A stretch of DNA of 47,238 nucleotides from an uncultured Lachnospiraceae bacterium (GTDB lineage Bacteria > Bacillota > Clostridia > Lachnospirales > Lachnospiraceae). The notes under the pieces were generated by a model, which saw only the letters and a list, made by a program, of their open reading frames with translations, was not told the DNA's origin and ran no database searches. Shown here piece by piece: positions 43,953-47,238 of the stretch (the stretch's first letter is position 1; each line of letters opens with the position of its first letter). Made by a program: the position numbers and the translations under genes. The stretch lies in contig CANPYY010000019.1 of assembly GCA_947588675.1 (NCBI GenBank), positions 1 to 47,238 on the forward strand. Direction: 5' to 3'.

Positions 43953-44449
43953 AGAAAAAATTGGTTTTATTAGCTCTTATATTTGTATTATTTGTTCTTT
44001 GCGGGTGTTATTCAAAATACGAATTAAAAGAAAAAACGTCTGGTAGTCCGACCAAAGCGCCGGTATCTTCAGAAGGCAATAAGGAGCTTGCCATATATAC
44101 TATTGATGACGACACATACGAGTGCATACCAAGCATATCGGTCATCCCCAAAGATGCTAAAGTTGACGCCGAACTGATTATAAATGAAGTTATTGCCAAT
44201 TTTAAGGAAAATGTAATTATACTTAATATTGAAGAACAGCCGGACAGTGTTGTTGTATATTTTTCGGCAGATGCCGCGCCGGTAGTTAATGTAAGCAGCC
44301 AGATGGAAGCAGGTATGCTTGACTGTATTTCGTATAGCCTGTTAGATAATCTGGATTATTGCAATGAAATATATTTCAGATGCGGGTCGGATAATTATAA
44401 AAGCAGTAATATGGAGCTTGGATATGACGAACCGTATATTTCAAAATAA
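43949..44449 (+). CDS. Small lipoprotein, GerMN-like
   Basis: 166 residues. A lipoprotein signal peptide ends LCGC, with Cys20. After a short Ser/Pro linker, residues about 60-166 resemble the GerMN domain of spore germination and sporulation proteins: ELIINEVIANF, then VVVYFSADAAPVV, and finally CISYSLLDNLDYCNEIYF. The match is by pattern only. It overlaps the pgsA-cinA gene by four bases (ATGA), so it is translationally coupled to it. It may act at the outer membrane face or in spores; function unproven. Confidence 0.72.
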   Translation: MKKKLVLLALIFVLFVLCGCYSKYELKEKTSGSPTKAPVSSEGNKELAIYTIDDDTYECIPSISVIPKDAKVDAELIINEVIANFKENVIILNIEEQPDSVVVYFSADAAPVVNVSSQMEAGMLDCISYSLLDNLDYCNEIYFRCGSDNYKSSNMELGYDEPYISK

Positions 44450-44467
44450 ATACCGGAGGAATATAAT

Positions 44468-45697
44468 TTGGGCAGAAGAATAGTTGTGGTTGGCGCGGGA
44501 GCTGCAGGAATGATGGCAGCGTATGCGGCGGCGCATGACGGTAATAGTGTAAAAATAATAGAGAGAAATGAAAAGTGTGGAAAAAAGATATATATAACGG
44601 GAAAGGGAAGGTGTAATCTTACCAATAACTGCGATATTCAGGATTTTTTTGAGCATGTTGTATCTAACCCAAGGTTTTTATACAGTTCAGTTTATGGGTT
44701 TACTATAGAGCAGACAATGAAGCTGTTTTCGGATGAACTGGGACTTAAAATTAAAACGGAGAGGGGAAACAGGGTGTTTCCGGCGTCTGACAAGTCGTCA
44801 GACGTAATTAATTCACTTGTAAAAGGCCTTAAATTAAAAGGCGTGGAGGTTGTGTTTAATAAAAGGGCAGACAGGCTGATAATAAATAACGGAGAAGTAA
44901 AGGGTATAGCCTGTGGCAATAAAATATATGAAGCAGACGCTGTAATTATAGCGACAGGGGGATTATCATACCCATCTACCGGTTCTACCGGGGATGGGTT
45001 TACACTTGCCAAATCCGCCGGACACAGCGTAACGCCGACGTATCCGGCGCTTGTTTCGCTTACGGCAAAAGAAAAATGGGTGAAAGAACTTATGGGACTT
45101 TCACTCAGGAATGTTTCGGTAAGCTTTTATGATGGCGATAAAAAAGTGTATACGGATTTTGGAGAAATGCTGTTTACGCATTTCGGAGTAAGCGGACCGG
45201 TTGTGCTGACCGCAAGCAGTTATCTTGCAAAACGGATAAGAAACGGCGGTATTACAATGCATATAGACTGCAAACCGGCGCTTGATGCCGATGGATTGAC
45301 GAAGCGCATACTTAGGGATTTTGAAATGCAGAAGAACTGTTATTTTGCTAACTCGCTTGATAAACTTCTGCCCAGAAAACTTATTCCGGTAATTGTAAAA
45401 CTGTCGGGAATAAGATATGATAAACCTGTAAATTCCGTGAGCGTGCAGGAAAGGAAAAGGCTTGCCGGTTGTATTAAAGATTTGCGCCTTACCATTACCG
45501 GTACGGGAGATTATAATGAAGCAGTAATAACCGGAGGAGGAATAAATGTAAAGGAAATAAATCCTTCTACACTGGAATCAAAGCTTGTAAAAAATCTGTA
45601 TTTTGCAGGCGAGGTAATTGATGTGGATGCAGTAACGGGAGGATATAATCTTCAAATTGCGTGGTCAACGGGGTATACGGCAGGAAGCAGCGTATGA
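44468..45697 (+). CDS. HI0933/BaiN-type flavoprotein
   Basis: 409 residues; an FAD-dependent oxidoreductase. The dinucleotide fold is at the start (VVVGAGAAGMMAAY, GAGAAG 9-14), followed by the family signature GKGRCNLTNN near 46-55, ATGGLSYPSTGSTGDG, and the C-terminal GGINVKEINPSTLESK and AGEVIDVDAVTGGYNLQ. The BaiN member reduces bile-acid intermediates in one species, but the family is widespread and mostly uncharacterised. It starts at TTG (44468) with GGAGGA upstream; no earlier ATG is available. It is within the dense rimO-ispH run. Confidence 0.88.
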   Translation: MGRRIVVVGAGAAGMMAAYAAAHDGNSVKIIERNEKCGKKIYITGKGRCNLTNNCDIQDFFEHVVSNPRFLYSSVYGFTIEQTMKLFSDELGLKIKTERGNRVFPASDKSSDVINSLVKGLKLKGVEVVFNKRADRLIINNGEVKGIACGNKIYEADAVIIATGGLSYPSTGSTGDGFTLAKSAGHSVTPTYPALVSLTAKEKWVKELMGLSLRNVSVSFYDGDKKVYTDFGEMLFTHFGVSGPVVLTASSYLAKRIRNGGITMHIDCKPALDADGLTKRILRDFEMQKNCYFANSLDKLLPRKLIPVIVKLSGIRYDKPVNSVSVQERKRLAGCIKDLRLTITGTGDYNEAVITGGGINVKEINPSTLESKLVKNLYFAGEVIDVDAVTGGYNLQIAWSTGYTAGSSV

Positions 45698-45724
45698 TAT
45701 TTAATGAAAAGAGAGGAAAAAACG

Positions 45725-46396
45725 ATGGGATACAGTATAGCCATAGACGGACCTGCAGGAGCAGGAAAAAGCACTATTGCAAGGCTTACCGCAGAGGAAC
45801 TTGGAATGATATATATTGATACGGGAGCTATGTATCGGGCGGTAGCATATTATTTTGTAAAAAACGGACTGTGCGCGGAAGATGAGGAGGCGGCGCGCAA
45901 AGCCTGTAAAAATATCAATATTGACGTAACGTATGAAAACGGAGCGCAGCAGATTATACTTAATGGAGAAAATATTACTTCCGGACTTCGTAACGAGGAA
46001 ATAGGCAAGATGGCTTCGGGTGTGGCAAAAATCGGATGTATCAGGGAAAAACTTGTGGACATACAAAGGAAACTTGCAAAGAAAGCCGATGTGATAATGG
46101 ATGGACGGGATATCGGAACAAGAGTGCTTCCGGACGCCGATATAAAGATATATCTTACGGCAGGAGTAGCAGTACGTGCAAAACGCAGATATGACGAGCT
46201 GACGGCTAAAAATATAAGCTGTGACATAAAAGAAATAGAAAAAGACATAGAAAAAAGGGATTATGAAGATATGCACCGCGCGATATCGCCTTTAAAAAGG
46301 GCGGACGACGCGCTTCTTATTGATACTTCGGATATGAGTATATGTCAGGTTGTGGATAAGCTGAAAACAATATATGGGGAGCGAAAGAATGGATAA
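45725..46396 (+). CDS. cmk: Cytidylate kinase
   Basis: 223 residues; phosphorylates CMP and dCMP. The Walker loop GPAGAGKST is at 9-17, followed by YIDTGAMYRAVAYY, GRDIGTRVLPDADIKIYL and SPLKRADDALLIDTS. I use the ATG at 45725, which has AGAGG upstream; an ATG at 45704 seven codons earlier has none. ispH begins 8 bases inside its end. The order cmk-ispH-rpsA is common in Clostridia. Confidence 0.95.
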   Translation: MGYSIAIDGPAGAGKSTIARLTAEELGMIYIDTGAMYRAVAYYFVKNGLCAEDEEAARKACKNINIDVTYENGAQQIILNGENITSGLRNEEIGKMASGVAKIGCIREKLVDIQRKLAKKADVIMDGRDIGTRVLPDADIKIYLTAGVAVRAKRRYDELTAKNISCDIKEIEKDIEKRDYEDMHRAISPLKRADDALLIDTSDMSICQVVDKLKTIYGERKNG

Positions 46397-47238
46397 TGTA
46401 AAACTTGCTAAAAGCGCAGGGTTCTGTTTTGGAGTAAAAAGGGCGGTGGAGATGGTTTATGATGAAGCTGACAAAGGCGGAAATATATATACATATGGGC
46501 CTATAATACACAATGAAGAAGTGGTAAAAGACCTTGAGCAGAAAGGCGTAACGGTAATAAATACGGAAGAAGAACTTGCCGCGCTGAAAAAGGGAACGGT
46601 AATAATACGCTCGCACGGCGTTGCAAGAAAAGTATATGAGCTTATTGAGAAAAACAGTATTGATATAGTTGACGCGACGTGTCCTTTTGTAAAAAAGATA
46701 CACAGAATTGTGGAAGAACATGCAAAGAACGGGGAAACAATACTTATTATAGGCGATAAGGACCATCCGGAAGTAGTAGGAATAAAAGGATGGTCGGATG
46801 GCAAAACATATGTTGCAAAAGATATCTGTGATATTGAAAAAATAAGCTTTTTGCCGGGCGAAAAGGTATGCGTTGTTGCGCAAACGACATATAATTTTAA
46901 TAAATTTAAAGAACTAGTTGAAATTTTAGAAAAAAAAGTGTATGATATTAGTGCTGTTAATACTATCTGCAATGCGACAGAAGAACGGCAGACCGAAGCT
47001 AAGAGCTTGGCTTCAGAATCCGATGCTATGATAGTTATCGGCGGAAGGCATAGTTCAAATACACAAAAGCTGTATCAGATATGTAAGAAAGAATGCGAGT
47101 GTACGTTTTTTGTTCAGACCATTGATGATTTGGACCTTAACGAACTAACATCTGTCCGTAGCGTGGGAATAACTGCAGGGGCTTCGACCCCGAACAATAT
47201 AATTGAGGAGGTTTGGCAGGCATGTCAGAAGAAAATTT
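46389..47238 (+). CDS. ispH: 4-hydroxy-3-methylbut-2-enyl diphosphate reductase (cut by window end)
   Basis: 283 residues are visible. IspH makes IPP and DMAPP in the last step of the MEP isoprenoid pathway. All three iron-sulfur ligands are present: Cys13 in AGFCFGVKRA, Cys98 in DATCPFV and Cys194 in NTICNATEERQ; His41, His126 and Glu128 also fit. The family end motif ITAGASTPNNIIEEV is reached about 10 codons before the window edge, so little is missing. The frame is still open at 47238; in some Clostridia ispH is fused to rpsA, but here a new start for rpsA appears in another frame. Confidence 0.94.
   Translation, partial: MDNVKLAKSAGFCFGVKRAVEMVYDEADKGGNIYTYGPIIHNEEVVKDLEQKGVTVINTEEELAALKKGTVIIRSHGVARKVYELIEKNSIDIVDATCPFVKKIHRIVEEHAKNGETILIIGDKDHPEVVGIKGWSDGKTYVAKDICDIEKISFLPGEKVCVVAQTTYNFNKFKELVEILEKKVYDISAVNTICNATEERQTEAKSLASESDAMIVIGGRHSSNTQKLYQICKKECECTFFVQTIDDLDLNELTSVRSVGITAGASTPNNIIEEVWQACQKKI
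47222..47238 (+). CDS. Start of a following gene, probably ribosomal protein S1
   Basis: ATG at 47222 begins MSEEN and has GAGGAGG about 10 bases upstream. S1-like proteins often begin this way, and rpsA commonly follows ispH in Clostridia. Only five codons are visible, and the call rests mainly on gene order. Confidence 0.4.

Overview
The window comes from an AT-rich, low-GC Gram-positive anaerobe, most likely a Lachnospiraceae (Clostridia). The basis is Shine-Dalgarno-led genes, TTGACA/TATAAT-type promoters, a small four-cysteine protein of a type I recall from Lachnospiraceae, an [FeFe]-hydrogenase maturase (HydE), a PPi-type phosphofructokinase, TepA next to UppP and FtsK/SpoIIIE, and a cmk-ispH-(rpsA) order. 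The genus cannot be fixed from the sequence alone. Almost all of it reads as chromosomal core or semi-core DNA. I see no transposase, integrase, phage gene, CRISPR array or plasmid function.

Layout. 1-2.2 kb: a possible partial reverse-strand gene, a NUDIX hydrolase with a good terminator, and a glycosyltransferase-like/methyltransferase chimera. 2.2-4.6 kb: glycolysis (PPi-type phosphofructokinase, class II aldolase). 4.6-9.9 kb: cell surface (UDP-galactopyranose mutase, VanZ-like protein, an O-antigen-ligase-like membrane protein on the other strand, and a secreted transglutaminase-fold protein with a Pro/Thr-rich spacer and a BspA-like tail). 9.9-17 kb: aconitase-family hydratase plus the small four-cysteine protein, glmS, hydE and a trpB2-type gene, with bidirectional terminators between convergent pairs. 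17.1-22.3 kb: a glucuronate catabolic operon, uxuA-uxaC-kdgK-uxuB, taking glucuronate to KDPG.

22.4-27.0 kb: tRNA-Arg(CCG) with its own promoter, a secreted protein of unknown function, an rluF-like pseudouridine synthase, ligA and metA. 27.1-33.2 kb: tepA, uppP, ftsK/spoIIIE and two tandem ATP-grasp ligases of unknown substrate. 33.2-36.5 kb: fhs, then a secreted leucine-rich repeat protein with an EF-hand-like loop. 36.5-37.9 kb: pyrBI on the reverse strand. 38-39.5 kb: a GH30 lipoprotein glycosidase. 39.5-41.5 kb: a reverse-strand pair of unknown proteins. 41.6-47.2 kb: a dense forward run of rimO, a pgsA-cinA fusion, a GerMN-like lipoprotein, a BaiN/HI0933-type flavoprotein, cmk, ispH (cut by the window end) and the apparent start of rpsA.

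No obviously new defence or mobile system is present. The most worthwhile leads are the paired ATP-grasp ligases behind ftsK, the hairpin that buries the tepA ribosome binding site just before a run of seven T, the PgsA-CinA fusion, the 60-bp-period repeat in the secreted LRR protein, the glycosyltransferase-like/methyltransferase chimera, and the uncharacterised membrane protein/88-residue protein pair.
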